Source of the DNA: Cervus elaphus
Lineage: Eukaryota > Chordata > Mammalia > Artiodactyla > Cervidae
NCBI RefSeq assembly: GCF_910594005.1
Contig: NC_057848.1
Coordinates: forward strand, 138,270,155 to 138,334,154
Direction of reading: 5' to 3'
DNA length: 64,000 nt
Position 1 is the first letter of the stretch. Every line of letters starts with the position of its first letter. A program made the translations under genes and the position numbers. Shown here in pieces: positions 1-9,560 of this stretch. Under the pieces are notes generated by a model. The model was not told where the DNA came from. It saw only the letters and a program-made list of their open reading frames with translations, and searched no databases.

Positions 1-316
1 CAGGAGATTCAACGGTGGGCTCTTCAACCCAACATTCCTACAAACTTCTATCTAGGTGATTGCCCCCAGGTGGCTGGCCTCATTGAGATAACAATGATTA
101 AATTAATTGAGTTATGAAATTATTTTCAAAGAAGTGGTTCTCAAAATGGATGGAACGCTTGCCCCCAGACCCACATGTTGCTTAATTCTCACCCCTTGAG
201 CCTTTATACCACACATACCAATTATTTTATGATTATTATACATCCCCCCCAAATTCCACTTTGGGTAATTTCTGGCAATCCTTAATCTTTTACACTCTAA
301 CACAATGCCCTTTTTA
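1..316. other. Unidentified non-coding sequence
   Basis: No convincing reading frame, RNA gene or repeat family is recognised here. It ends at the TA dinucleotide flanking the mariner-like element. It may belong to the decayed ERV whose 3' end follows. Confidence 0.3.
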
Positions 317-397
317 TTGGGTTAGCCAAAAAGTTAGTTTGGGTTTTTTTGTAAGGTGTTATGGAAAAACTTGAATGATCTTTTATTGCCAACCCAT
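317..397. mobile_element. Mariner-derived miniature element (MITE)
   Basis: The element starts TTGGGTTAGCCAAAAAGTT and ends with the imperfect reverse complement TTATTGCCAACCCA. TA dinucleotides flank it at 315-316 and 398-399, as expected of mariner target-site duplication. At about 81 bp it has no coding capacity and matches the short palindromic mariner derivatives common in ruminant genomes. Confidence 0.75.
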
Positions 398-1093
398 TAT
401 CTCCTTCTCTGATTCTACTTCTCTCTGCTTCTGTGATTTTTTTTTTTTAAATCACCTGACCATCTGCTTCAGTCTGGTAACCTGATGGAGGACAGACAGT
501 CCAGTAAGATGCCTTCATCACTGAGTGTCCTACAGGCCATAACCCCACCAAGTCAGTGTGAGAACACTTCTTTGAAAATCCTGTGAATAGTGAGGACTCT
601 TCAAGAGAACCCACCTCCGTGTCCGAATACATTGACTACAAGGACTGGCTAATGAAACTGCATGCCCCAACTAATTTCAAGGAAGTGGAAGTCATCACTC
701 CGGGACCAAACACTGGCACACTTAGGATGTCTGAAAAAGAGACAGAAACCGGGTAGACACAAGTCATATTCGGAGATGAGAGTACAGCAAGAAAGCTAGG
801 AGTTATGGCCAGACCCCATGTTACATAAGGCAACCCAGTATTTTCTTACCAAAGCAACCATGCTTAGCCAGCAAGCAACACACACACAGCTCATGCAGAA
901 GGAGTCTGATTCAAGCTCTAGCATCAGGGCTCAAACATCAGGGCTCCAACTGGCTATGGCCATTCTTATTGCTTTGTACCACCTAGATGATATGGTTATT
1001 GGTAGATCCCTCAGGCCTAACCCTCTCCCAGATATAATGCTGCAAAAATACTGCTCTAGCCAGTAACTGCACTCTAGGATGGAGAAGGGGGAA
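398..1093 (+). mobile_element. Probable decayed ERV internal 3' region ending in a polypurine tract
   Basis: No intact frame is present. A purine run GGAGAAGGGGGAA at about 1080-1092 is directly followed by TGTTAGAGAG, which has the layout of a retroviral polypurine tract abutting the TG start of a 3' LTR. Coding content upstream is too broken to assign. The assignment rests mainly on this junction and on related ERV relics downstream in cassettes A-C. Confidence 0.4.
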
Positions 1094-1166
1094 TGTTAGA
1101 GAGCCCTGTTGGAAGGGGTCAGGCCAGTGTGCAACTGAGTCTGAGAGGCAAAAGGATGGATGTATC

Positions 1167-1386
1167 TGTGTTAGTCACTCACTTGTGTCCAACTCTTTGC
1201 AACCCCATGGACTGCAGCCCAGCAGTAGCTGAAGCCAGCCCACTCCTCGGTCTATGGATTCCCGAGACAACAATACTGGAGTGGGTAGTCATTCCCTTCT
1301 TCAGGGGATTCTCCTGACCAAGGAATCGAACTCGTGTCTCCCACATTGAAGGTGGGTTCGTTACCCTCTGAACCACCAGGGAAGCC
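1167..1386 (-). repeat. Bov-tA-type SINE (antisense), 'SINE a'
   Basis: Reverse-strand Bov-tA features are visible: GTTAGTCACTCA at one end, CCCCATGGACTG in the middle, and ACCACCAGGGAAGCCC at the other. It lies about 75 bp inside the LTR. Its distal half (TGTCTCCCAC, TTACCCTCTGAA) is the diagnostic type also seen in the hybrid SINE at 10608. Confidence 0.85.
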
Positions 1387-2344
1387 CTTAAGGGGCAACG
1401 GGCTCTCTGGAAGCAAGATCCAAATGATACTTGCCCTCCAGTATCAACATCAAATAGTGCTACAAGCCCAGTTGCCCTATGATTGCTCCTACATAAAACC
1501 CATCTGGATATGGGGAATGTGCTCCCAGGATCTGTCCAGAGATTGCCCTCATGGTTGTGCCTAAGTAGCATCCATAAGATCGTTTGTACCCTGGGATATA
1601 AATGTGCCCAGCATCTTCTGGTGTTTTGGATGAGCTCTTTCAGGAAGGAAAGGACAGCCACTCATTCCACTGCTAAAGATCCCCTTGATGACCCCAGAGA
1701 GCTTTCAACAATTTGTTCCATGAGCAGCAGGCATCAGATATTTCTCACAGTCCTCAGGGAATCCCCTACGTTTAATCAGGCCAGTTTACACCCAGGTGAT
1801 GACCAATACCCCAACTGCATATCCACATGGTTCCCACCCCTAGGTGGCCTCCACTCCAGAGGACCTCACTCATGAGTGGGACAGACTCATCGCTGGAGAC
1901 GATGCCATCCCAAGTGACATTGTCCCAGTCCAGGAGTTCACCACCGGATAGCCTATGCCTCATCTACAGGAAATGACACCCCAGGGCCATGGTACCATGA
2001 TGGAGATGTATCTGCTCACCCAGATGGCTTGCTCCCCAGTTCACATTGTGGAACACTGCAATGGGGACTGAGATGTTTCTGAAACAATGGACTAAGTGCA
2101 CTGCCTGAGGACAAGCTGCTATGATGTTATCTGGCAGAATTTGCTCGGTGCTTGCTGACTGACCCAACCCTAGACCAAGAGGCCCGTCAGACTGTCAGTC
2201 AGTTCTCAGGCCAAAAGGACCACCCAGAAACAGACAGCTCCCCTGCCTACAAATACTTAAGGCTGTTCAGGTCCTCACCTCCTAGCTCTGCTGTCTCAGC
2301 ATCGCAGGCTGGGCTGTACTCTAAGCACCTGAGTTGTTTTGTTT

Positions 2345-2464
2345 TATTTGGCTGCACTGGGTCTTAGCTACAGTATGTGGGATCTAGATCCCCGACCAGG
2401 GCTTGAACCCAGGCCCCCTGCATTGGGAGCTTGGAGTAGTCACTGGACTACCAGGGAAGTCCCC
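2345..2464 (-). repeat. tRNA-Glu-type ruminant SINE (antisense)
   Basis: It runs from TTGGCTGCACTGGGTCTTAGC to the end motif CTACCAGGGAAGTCCC, the reverse complement of the GGGACTTCCCTGGTGGTCCA-type SINE head. It is nested in the LTR and present at the equivalent place in the second LTR copy (11785-11895), so it predates the tandem duplication. Confidence 0.75.
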
Positions 2465-2985
2465 TGAGTTGTTGTTTGTTTGTTTGTTTTTGTTTTTAAT
2501 TTTTCCTATTGTAATGCAAGTTGATTGTCGAGGCATCCACATCACAGACAGCTGTCTTAAATAAACACAAGGCCAGCGACAGGACTAGATGAAAGCCAGG
2601 CTATCCCATCACAGAAGTTTCCTTTGTTTTAGAGATCACTGGTTGACTAGGATAACTGACCATCTGACCACTTGTTTTCCCCTTCTGACATTTTAATTCA
2701 CACTCATGTTTTAAATGTACCAAGAAAGACTGAATCTGTGAGACACTAGGCATCCCATCCTAGACACCAATAAAAGCACCCAGGCTGAACGTGTCCTCAC
2801 TTTCTACCCATGACCTGATTGTGCAGCTCCAGGCATGCCATGTATCCTCCAGGACCTGTGAGTAATAAGCTATGTTTTCTTTTCACAGTTCCCTAAGGGC
2901 TGTTACTGAGGCACCTCTTGCAATCATAATAAGAACCACAAGGCGGGGTGGGGGTGCGGGGTGAAATCACAATGAAAAAAGTGGA

Positions 2986-3180
2986 ACTGTTAGTCACTCA
3001 GCCGTGTCCGACTCTTTGTGACCCCATGGACTGTAGCCTGCCAGGCTCCTCTGTCCATGGGATTCTCCAGGCCAGAATACTGGAGTGGGGAGCCAATCCC
3101 TTCTCCAAGGGATCTTCTCCATTCAGGGAGCAAACCCGGGTCTCCTGTACTACAGGCAAATTCTTTACTGTGAAAGCCAC
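2986..3180 (-). repeat. Bov-tA-type SINE (antisense) at left edge of cassette A
   Basis: Typical antisense Bov-tA sequence. Its right flank (CCACAGGGGAAATGTCTGTG) is the same as that of the SINE at 30141-30340 in cassette C, but the left flanks differ (LTR here, unrelated sequence there). The SINE thus coincides with a duplication edge. Confidence 0.85.
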
Positions 3181-3688
3181 CAACACTGGCTCCCACAGGG
3201 GAAATGTCTGTGGGGGTCAGGTAAGTTTCCAAGGGATTTGCAGCCAATAGCATCACTACTGAGTGGGTTGAATGCACTCAGAACAACACATCTGTTGTTT
3301 TCCGTCCTACTGGAGCGCTACTTCCTCACTCTTCCTTGTGTCAACCTGGTCATGTAATAAGCAGTTAATGGTCACAGGACCACAGCCAGACTAGAAGTCT
3401 CCACGAGACAGTCACAGCCTCTAGCCACATATGACAGAAGACTCATTTGAACTCCGTCTACATTCAAAAATACAATTGAGGTATTGGACTTTATAACAAG
3501 GTGTGCTCAACCATAAAATAAATGACAGGAAAGGATGAAGGACCAGTGATGATCCCCATAGTTCTTTAAGTTTCTACAAGACATCTGTCTGAGTCCATTG
3601 CTGGCCATTAAATGCAGCACATGGGTGGCTTCTGATATATCAGACCCTCTCCAGATTAAAAAATAGGGTGTGAAGAATTATGGTCCAA
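3181..3688. other. Cassette A left spacer, non-coding
   Basis: This sequence is repeated at about 30341-30837 in cassette C and is deleted from cassette B. No gene or named repeat is recognised in it. Confidence 0.5.
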
Positions 3689-3802
3689 GGACTTTCCTAG
3701 AGGTACACTGGTTAACATGTTGCCCTCCCAGCCCAGGGAGCGTGAGTTCAATCCCTGGGGAGGGAACTAAGTTCCCCCATGCCACCTGGTTCAGCCTAAA
3801 GA
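3689..3802 (+). repeat. Degenerate tRNA-Glu-type SINE
   Basis: The order GGACTTTCCTAG, GGTTAACATG, GTTCAATCCCTGGGGAGGGAACTAAG matches the ruminant tRNA-derived SINE. The same insertion is at about 30838-30945 in cassette C. Confidence 0.65.
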
Positions 3803-5379
3803 AAAAATTGGGTTATGGCCAACATTAGAGAAGTGTTGGTTTAGTTACGCCAAAGGAGTACACATAACCACTAATCAATGATTTGGGATTTTTGTGCATC
3901 AAACTGCTGAGAGATGGAGAAGGGTGGTGATCTTCACAAGACCACACAAACTACACTCCTGCTGGGAAAAATCATACACAAATATCAATGGGTATTTCGA
4001 GAACTGACCAAGGGACAGCAGTTTCTGAGAGAGGTGCTAAATAACTCCCTAGAAAACTTACTTTAGTCCTAGGTGGAAAGGAAACCCAAGCCTCTCGTTT
4101 ATCCCCAGGGTGAAATATTGACTACCCCCATTGATAGAGGAGGACAGATCACGAACTCTTGAGAAAATGTCATCTACAAATAAGACCAACAGAATATAAA
4201 TCAAGAACAACTCAGCTGGGGGAGGGGAGGCAGCACATGACAGGACTGATACACCACATAATCCCTCATCCTGGCTATGGTCAGGGGCTTGGCAGCCTGC
4301 TGAGGAAAGGTTTTGTTCCAACTATAACCCTCTGTGATTTTGAAAATTTACTTTAATTCCTTTCCTAGCAGAAAGTGAGCAAGAAGAGACTGTTGTTGTG
4401 TGGTTGGGTAGGGACCTGGCCTGGCTGAAGGTTAGAACGGTGCCAAGACCCAGGGCGGCGGGGTTACTCAGCTGCTACAGAATCAATAACAGCTATTTGT
4501 CTGCACCTCTTTGTTCTCAAAACCATCTAGACTTTTTTAACCTCTAGGTCTGCATTTTCACTAAGAGGAAATGCTATAGGACTACAGTAGCTTATAACCT
4601 GTAGTCATCCAGAATTTGCTTCCTGGCTAACTAGTCAGGGTATGCTAACTGCTGCAACAAATATTCTGAGTCTGATTAGCTTAACACAGTACATTTTTAC
4701 TTTCTGTTCTTACCAAGAGCCAGTGCACAATGGTGGGGCAGACAGTGGGGATAGAGTCTCCTTATATCATTCAAAGGCTCAGGAAGGGAAACCATATGAG
4801 AGAAGCCCTGAGATAACTGTGGACCTGGTCTGCAGAGAAGCAAGGAACAAAACAAAAAGACATAATCAATCTAGAAGAGATACAGGAAAGTTCCCCAATG
4901 TCAGAAAATACCAAGCTTTTGGTATTTCGGATGGTTTTTATCATCTGCAAGCTCCAAACCATGTATCCCAGAGAAGACGCTCCCAAATTGATACGCTCCA
5001 CCCTCCCATTCAGAAAAGACTAACAGTGGAATGGATGTCACAACTGTAGCTCAGATCCAGGCTAATTTCCGAGGCTAATCAAATGAGTCCTTGACTCCCA
5101 AATATGGACGCACAAATGCTTACCAGATTTGTGAGGAAAATGGAAGAGAAGATCATGATGAATAAACAGATTTCTGGAGAAAAAATAAATATATGACAGG
5201 AAACAGAACACAAAATGACCAAATATCCAAATTTATATACTCAATGGCAGAACTGTAAAGATGACAGTGGGTTTATAAAATGGGAACAGAGTGCTATAAA
5301 AGGGAACAATTAGAAAATAAGAGAAAGTCCTTGGAAAAAAAGTATTACGGCAAATTGAAATCTTTGTAGATGAGAAGCA
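3803..5379. other. Cassette upstream region, non-coding, conserved between A and C
   Basis: It matches 30946-31660 plus 32900-33760 of cassette C with scattered changes. Relative to A, cassette C carries an extra ~1.24 kb at 31663-32900. Short open frames here are broken or differ between copies and I support none as genes. A TATAAAA motif lies at 5295-5301, about 300 bp before the ferritin-like ATG. Confidence 0.5.
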
Positions 5380-5597
5380 CTCAGCTCAGAGCGGCTTGGC
5401 CTCACCCTGGCTTTGATAGACAGTGGTCTCGCCCTGCCCACAGATCTCGCCCACTCACGGGACCTCTTCCTTAACCAATCTCAAGCCCAGACACTGACCC
5501 CGCCCAACCGACGTCGTTAGCCCTCCACCCCAGAGCCCACATCTAGCCACCTGCCCTCTGGCCCGGAGCTGGCCTCTGTCCTCCCACATTGTCCACC
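5380..5597 (+). promoter_or_regulatory. Ferritin-like copy 1 promoter/5' leader
   Basis: A GC-rich stretch in AT-rich surroundings contains a CCAAT box (5475-5479, 123 bp before the ATG) and a GC box CCCCGCCC (5498-5505). A degraded E-box CACGGG sits at 5456-5461 where copies 2 and 4 have CACGTG. The leader ends in the strong initiation context CCACCATGGG. The transcription start is not known; the TATAAAA at 5295 is an alternative upstream element. Confidence 0.55.
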
Positions 5598-6266
5598 ATG
5601 GGAAGGCTCCGAGGAGGCCGCTGGCACTCGCGCCCCCGCCGATGCCAGCCCCGCACACCCGCCGACCGAGCCGCCATTCCCTGGGTCATGGAGTTGCCCG
5701 CCATGCTGCCAAAACCGCCCTCACAGGTGCGTCAGAACTACCGCCCCGAGTGTGAGGCCGCGGTCAACAGCCACGCTGCCCTGGAGCTCCACGCCTCCTT
5801 CCAGTGCCTGGCGGTGGCCTTCTACCTCGACCGTGATGACGTGGCCCTGAAGCACTTCCACCGCTTCTTCCTGCTCCGCTCCCACGAGCACAGCAAGACA
5901 GCCGAGAGCCTGATGTTCCTGCAGAACCGGTGTGGGGGCCGCGTCTGCTTCCTCGACATCAGAAAGCCTGAGAGCCAAGAGTGGGAGAGCGGACTCCAGG
6001 CCATGCAAGACACCTTGCACCTGGAGAAGTGTGTCAACCAGAGCCTCCTCGACCTGCACCAGCTGGCCACCGAGAGCTGCGACGCTGACCTGTGCCACTT
6101 CCTGGAGACCGGCTACCTGGACCAGCAGATCAAGTTCATCAAGGAGCTGGAGGACCATGTCAGCAACCTGAGCAACGCGGGGTCCCCGGAAGGTGCCCTG
6201 GCAGAGTACTTCTCTGACAAGCTCACCCTGGGTGATGGCGACAAGGAGGACTGGACTTTCCCCTGA
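5598..6266 (+). CDS. FTHL17: Ferritin heavy-chain-like protein, copy 1 (222 aa)
   Basis: Intronless ferritin of the FTHL17 type. The ATG at 5598 is chosen for its CCACCATGGG context; the frame upstream offers only a TTG. Residues 1-28 form a basic tail with eight Arg. The four-helix ferritin core runs from about residue 42 (SQVRQNY) to 218. Counting from human H-ferritin with an offset of 36, ferroxidase ligands E27 (E63), E107 (E143) and Q141 (Q177) are kept, but Y34 is C70, E62 is H98 and H65 is T101, so catalytic iron oxidation should be absent. In the three-fold channel D131 is H167 while E134 is E170. Met36 aligns with the normal ferritin initiator. The protein ends with four extra residues (WTFP) because an 11-base deletion relative to copy 4 removed the usual stop. 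It is expected to form or join 24-mer shells; human FTHL17 is germline-expressed and lacks ferroxidase activity. Family assignment is firm; expression is inferred. Confidence 0.87.
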   Translation: MGRLRGGRWHSRPRRCQPRTPADRAAIPWVMELPAMLPKPPSQVRQNYRPECEAAVNSHAALELHASFQCLAVAFYLDRDDVALKHFHRFFLLRSHEHSKTAESLMFLQNRCGGRVCFLDIRKPESQEWESGLQAMQDTLHLEKCVNQSLLDLHQLATESCDADLCHFLETGYLDQQIKFIKELEDHVSNLSNAGSPEGALAEYFSDKLTLGDGDKEDWTFP

Positions 6267-6425
6267 GTCCTGGGTGAGTGCCCACGGTCACCCTGCCTGC
6301 CATGAAGTCTGCAGTATTGCCCTTGCAGAATAAGTTCACTTAAGTTTCCCTTCTTTCCGTGTTGCCAGTTCTTCCAATAAACTAATTGCTTCCTAAAGAA
6401 ATAAAGGTCCCTTGTTGATTCATGC
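6267..6425 (+). promoter_or_regulatory. Copy 1 3'UTR with two polyadenylation signals
   Basis: AATAAA occurs at 6376-6381 and 6400-6405, followed by a GT-rich tract. The stretch CACTTAAGTT...CCAATAAA resembles the end of the ordinary H-ferritin 3'UTR, which supports descent from a processed ferritin mRNA. Confidence 0.7.
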
Positions 6426-6577
6426 GTGCAAACCCTTAACCTTTCAAGTTTTAAAACAGGTATGCGGGAGTCTCTTAAGCTACCAATGCCCTGTCCACAG
6501 GCAGCTCAGGATCTCCACAGAGGGAGGGAGAAGGGGTTCCATGGGACCCTGAAAAATGAAAACGTACCTTCACTGGA
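6426..6577. other. Cassette spacer after copy 1
   Basis: Non-coding sequence shared with copies 2 and 3 at the same position. No independent gene is seen. Confidence 0.5.
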
Positions 6578-6776
6578 CTTCCCTGGTGGCTCAGATGTAA
6601 AGAGTTCACCTGCAACGGGAAATCTGGGTTCAGTCTCTGGGTTGGTAAGATTCCTTGGAGGACGAAATGGCAACCCACTCCTGTATTCTTTCCTAGAGAC
6701 TCCCAGGGACAGAGGAGCCTGGTAGGCTACAGTCCATGGGCTCCCAAAGAGTGGGACATGACTGAATGACTAAGCA
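6578..6776 (+). repeat. Bov-tA-type SINE private to cassette A
   Basis: GGACTTCCCTGGTGGCTCAG head, CCTGGTAGGCTACAGTCCATGGG middle and ACATGACTGAATGACTAAGCACA tail. Cassettes B and C lack it at the same site, so it inserted after duplication. Together with the unit-specific L1 and BovB it dates the amplification. Confidence 0.85.
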
Positions 6777-6984
6777 CACACACATGCAAATAAACAATGT
6801 GGTACATGGGGTGGGGGTGGGTGAGTTGTGGCCCTGGTGAATGTAGGTGCTTGTGAATAGAATAACTATAAAAATATGGCCTAAAAATCATGATTGGGGT
6901 TGATCTCCAGAAATAGTGAAGGGGATGAGATTGGGAAGGGACTGAAATAAAGGGGTCTTCATTTTGTTTGAAGCAGAGTTCTGG

Positions 6985-7190
6985 GTAGCAAGATGGGGGC
7001 CCTGGATGCTGGCATAGCAGAGTCCCTCTCTGACAAGCTCACCCTTGGCTACAGTGACAGTCAAGTGTAGGAGGGCTGGCTTTCCTATAGACACTTCCTG
7101 TGGTCACCACTGTTGAGCATGGATGCTGCTCTTAGAAAACATACACCTGTGAATTTTTACTTGAACTGTACCACGATGCAATAAAGTAAT
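6985..7190 (+). pseudogene. Second ferritin 3'-end relic downstream of copy 1
   Basis: From 6993 to the TAG at 7068-7070 a 25-codon frame aligns with the C-terminal end of H-ferritin: Met-Gly-Ala at its start, then an AES-LSDKLTLGYSDS stretch. The following bases resemble the ordinary H-ferritin 3'UTR (GTCACCA...GCATG...AAAACAT...TGTACCA) and end in AATAAA at 7180-7185. Nothing ferritin-like is recognisable upstream of about 6985. It is therefore a 5'-truncated ferritin retrocopy or the remains of an older tandem ferritin copy. Relatives lie after all four genes. Confidence 0.65.
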
Positions 7191-8085
7191 TGTTCCACTG
7201 AAAATTTACCTCAATAGAAGGGATGAAAAATATAAGCTCATGGATGAAGGTCAATTTGTGATATTGAATATAAAGTAAAATGAATCCTCGTGAATGTGAA
7301 ATCAGTGGTTCCAGGTGCACTGAGGAATGTAGAGAGGGAGGGGCTGAAGCTTGGCGACCAGTCAGTACATACCATAGCTGGTCCAGGTGAAAGACAATGG
7401 TGGTTGAATTGGAGTGGAGGCTGAAAAAACTGAAGAGATACAGACACACTGCAGATGGATTTGGATACATCAGCAAGATTTCCTCATGGAACAGAGAGGA
7501 AAAATGAGATATGAATAAGATGATCTAACTTTTAATTTATCCTGGGTTGGGTGGTGCTAATTATTAATTTGGAGTCTTTTGTCAGGGTCACAGCTGGGAT
7601 GGAAGAGTGGAGAAGATATGTCATGTAAAATCCGAGATGCATATTAGACCTCCAAGTGGAGTTGTCATGCAGGATGTCAGAAAAATGAATTTGGAGTTCA
7701 GGGTGTACAGCAGCTTTAGAAAAAGAGCTATGGGAGATATAACCTATATAGATTGTATTGCAGTCATGGGAATGAAAAACTTCACTGGAGAGTGGACAAG
7801 GAGTATGGCAGAGCCCAAGCCCAGGGTAACTAACATGTAGAAGCAGGGCTGAGGTGATGAAACACCCAGAGGGGTGCTGACCTCACCTTCACCATTAGTT
7901 CACTGCAGACTGTGCCCACCTGTGCCCATACACAGTGGCCCCAAATCAGCCTGTTCCTGACCTCAGTGACCTCCTGGTTTCTCCTTTCAGAATGGGGAGA
8001 AGAATGAACTTTTTGTGACTATATAGCAAGAAATTTCCCAGTATAAAAAAACACAAAACAAAACAGAATTTTTAAGAAAATGATA
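7191..8085. other. Conserved cassette spacer, non-coding
   Basis: Present with high similarity in cassettes B (15800-16678) and C (35390-36301), absent from D. No long frame survives in all three copies, so I do not call a gene. A short block around 7620-7840 keeps similar open frames in A-C but with frameshifts and different ends. Confidence 0.4.
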
Positions 8086-8238
8086 TGGACTTCCCTGGTG
8101 GTCCAGTGGTTAAGAAGCTGCCTTTCCAACACAGGGCATATTGGTTCGATCTCTGGTCTGGGAGCTATGATCCCACATGCCTGAGGAGAACTAAGGCCAT
8201 GCGCAGCAAAAGACCCAGCACAGCCAAGAAAATCTTTT
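8086..8238 (+). repeat. tRNA-Glu-type ruminant SINE
   Basis: GGACTTCCCTGGTGGTCCAG head, GTTCGATCTCTGG B-box-like motif and CACAGCCAAGAAAA tail. Orthologous insertions sit in B (16679-16820) and C (36303-36450). Confidence 0.8.
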
Positions 8239-8652
8239 TTGTTTTCTCCTGTTCCCCTTTAAAAATTTAGCCTCTTGGTCAAGTCTATTTGATCAGATGA
8301 AATCTGTACACATATAAACCCTAGTATTGTCTTTGCCTAAGAAAAACACTCAAAATACGTTTCTTCTGTGCCTAGGTGTGGTTAATAAGATAAAAGTTAA
8401 AATTTTATAGATTTTGCATGCCTTATCAAGGACACATGGTCAATCTGAGTCTAAAGTTTGCATACTGCTTTAAAAATTTACTAATATATGAACAAGCTTA
8501 GCTAGAAAGGAATTAACTTTCCCATTTTAACATGACTGCACTTCAACATTTTCTTCAAATGAGGATTAAGTCTCTTCAGTTAAGTTTCCAGAAAATGTCC
8601 GTTCACTCTGTTCCTCTCTCTGTTCACGTTGAGGAACTCTCCTCTCTCTGAC
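8239..8652. other. Cassette spacer, AT-rich, no gene seen
   Basis: Shared with B (16850-17125, 17330-17547) and C. In B and C an extra Bov-tA SINE interrupts it. Confidence 0.4.
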
Positions 8653-8862
8653 GGGGGTTCCCCGGTGGATCAGATGGTAAAGAATCTGCCTGCAATGCAG
8701 GAGACCCGGGTTTGATCCCTGGGTCAGGGAGATCCCCGGGAGAAGGGAATGTTTACCTACTCTAGTGTTCTTGCCTGGAGAAGTCCATGAATAGAGGAGC
8801 CTGGTGGGCTATAGTCCATGGGGTCACAAAGAGTTGGACACAACTGAGTGACTAACACTTTC
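8653..8862 (+). repeat. Bov-tA-type SINE
   Basis: GTTCCCCGGTGGATCAGATGG head, GATCCCTGGGTCAGGGAGAT middle, GTTGGACACAACTGAGTGAC tail. The same insertion is present in B (17548-17740) and C (37175-37385). Confidence 0.85.
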
Positions 8863-9014
8863 ATTTTTCTCTCTCTGACAATGTCTCAGCTCCTACAGAA
8901 GTCAATAAATTGTTCTCCTCCAGACAGAAGGAAGCACTGGGTGAGCAGCTGTTGGTGTTTGTAACTAGAAATTGAGTGAAGGGCCTTCCTTTTTTTAAAA
9001 AAATATATATATTC

Positions 9015-9292
9015 TTTGCTTTTGGCCGTGCTAGGTGTTCATTACTGTGCAGGGTTTTCTCTAGTAGCAATACGTAGGTTTCTTATTGCAGTGGCTTCTC
9101 CTGTTGCACCCCACGGTCTCGAGGTGCTTGGACTTCAGTAGTTGCCTCTGGCTCTAGAGCACAGATTCAGCAGTTGGGATGCACAGCCTGAGTTGCTCTG
9201 TGAAATGTGTGATCTTCTGAGATCACGGAACAAACTCATATTTCATGCTTTGGCAGGAGGATTCTTTACCACTGAGCCACCAGGTAAGCCTG
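9015..9292 (-). repeat. Long tRNA-derived ruminant SINE (antisense)
   Basis: TTTTGGCCGTGCTAGG through CTTTACCACTGAGCCACCAGG is the antisense of the longer tRNA-derived SINE family. Orthologous copies lie at 17855-18150 and 37505-37795. Confidence 0.7.
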
Positions 9293-9317
9293 AAGATCCT
9301 TCTTACTCTCCTGTTTT

Positions 9318-9560
9318 AGAGAAACAGTTTGGTGTTGTGGATTCTTCCCCAAGGATGGCCTGGGTTCAAATCCCAGTCTAGCCACTTACTAAATTGAGGG
9401 AATTGGGATATGTTAATTACGTTTTCTGTGCCTCTGTTTTCTCACATGCAAAATAGGGATCATAAAACTGTTGCTTAAAACATTAGATGATTTAGTATAT
9501 TTTAAATGCTTAGAACAGTGGCTGGTGCATAAGTACTTTGTGTAACCATCTTTTCTCATC
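9318..9560 (+). repeat. MIR-type ancient SINE
   Basis: GGTTCAAATCCCAGTCTAGCC, CTGTTTTCTCA, AAAATAGGGAT and CTTAGAACAGTGGCTGG appear in MIR order. B (18190-18370) and C (37820-38010) carry the same copy, shortened. Confidence 0.7.

Larger units (their letters stand above)
1094..2937 (+). mobile_element. Long terminal repeat-like element (class I ERV-like), interrupted by SINEs
   Basis: It begins TG next to the purine tract, carries an AATAAA signal at about 2769 and ends near AAGAACCA. A second copy occupies 10819-13690. Two nested SINEs (1167-1386, 2345-2464) inflate its length; about 1.5 kb remains, long for a gammaretroviral-type LTR, so the 1390-2340 part may be another repeat. No protein is encoded. 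Confidence 0.45.

Noticed and set aside
1179..1661. 160-codon antisense open frame
   Set aside because: It spans a Bov-tA SINE and LTR sequence; equivalent frames in the second LTR copy are broken differently.
5410..5435. Possible iron-responsive element (CAGTGG loop) upstream of copies 1-3
   Set aside because: Only three of the five upper-stem pairs form (ATAGA against TCTCG) and the bulged C is missing. The motif also lies upstream of the CCAAT/GC boxes and is absent in copy 4.
5721..6158. Long antisense open frames opposite each ferritin gene
   Set aside because: They mirror the GC-rich codon pattern of the sense gene, recur at the same place in each copy and have no independent start context or family similarity.
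6274..6328. Splice donor GTGAGT and acceptor CCTTGCAG bracketing 55 bases just after the copy 1 stop
   Set aside because: The interval is shorter than almost all mammalian introns, it lies in the 3'UTR, and the layout is better explained by chance in GC-rich sequence.
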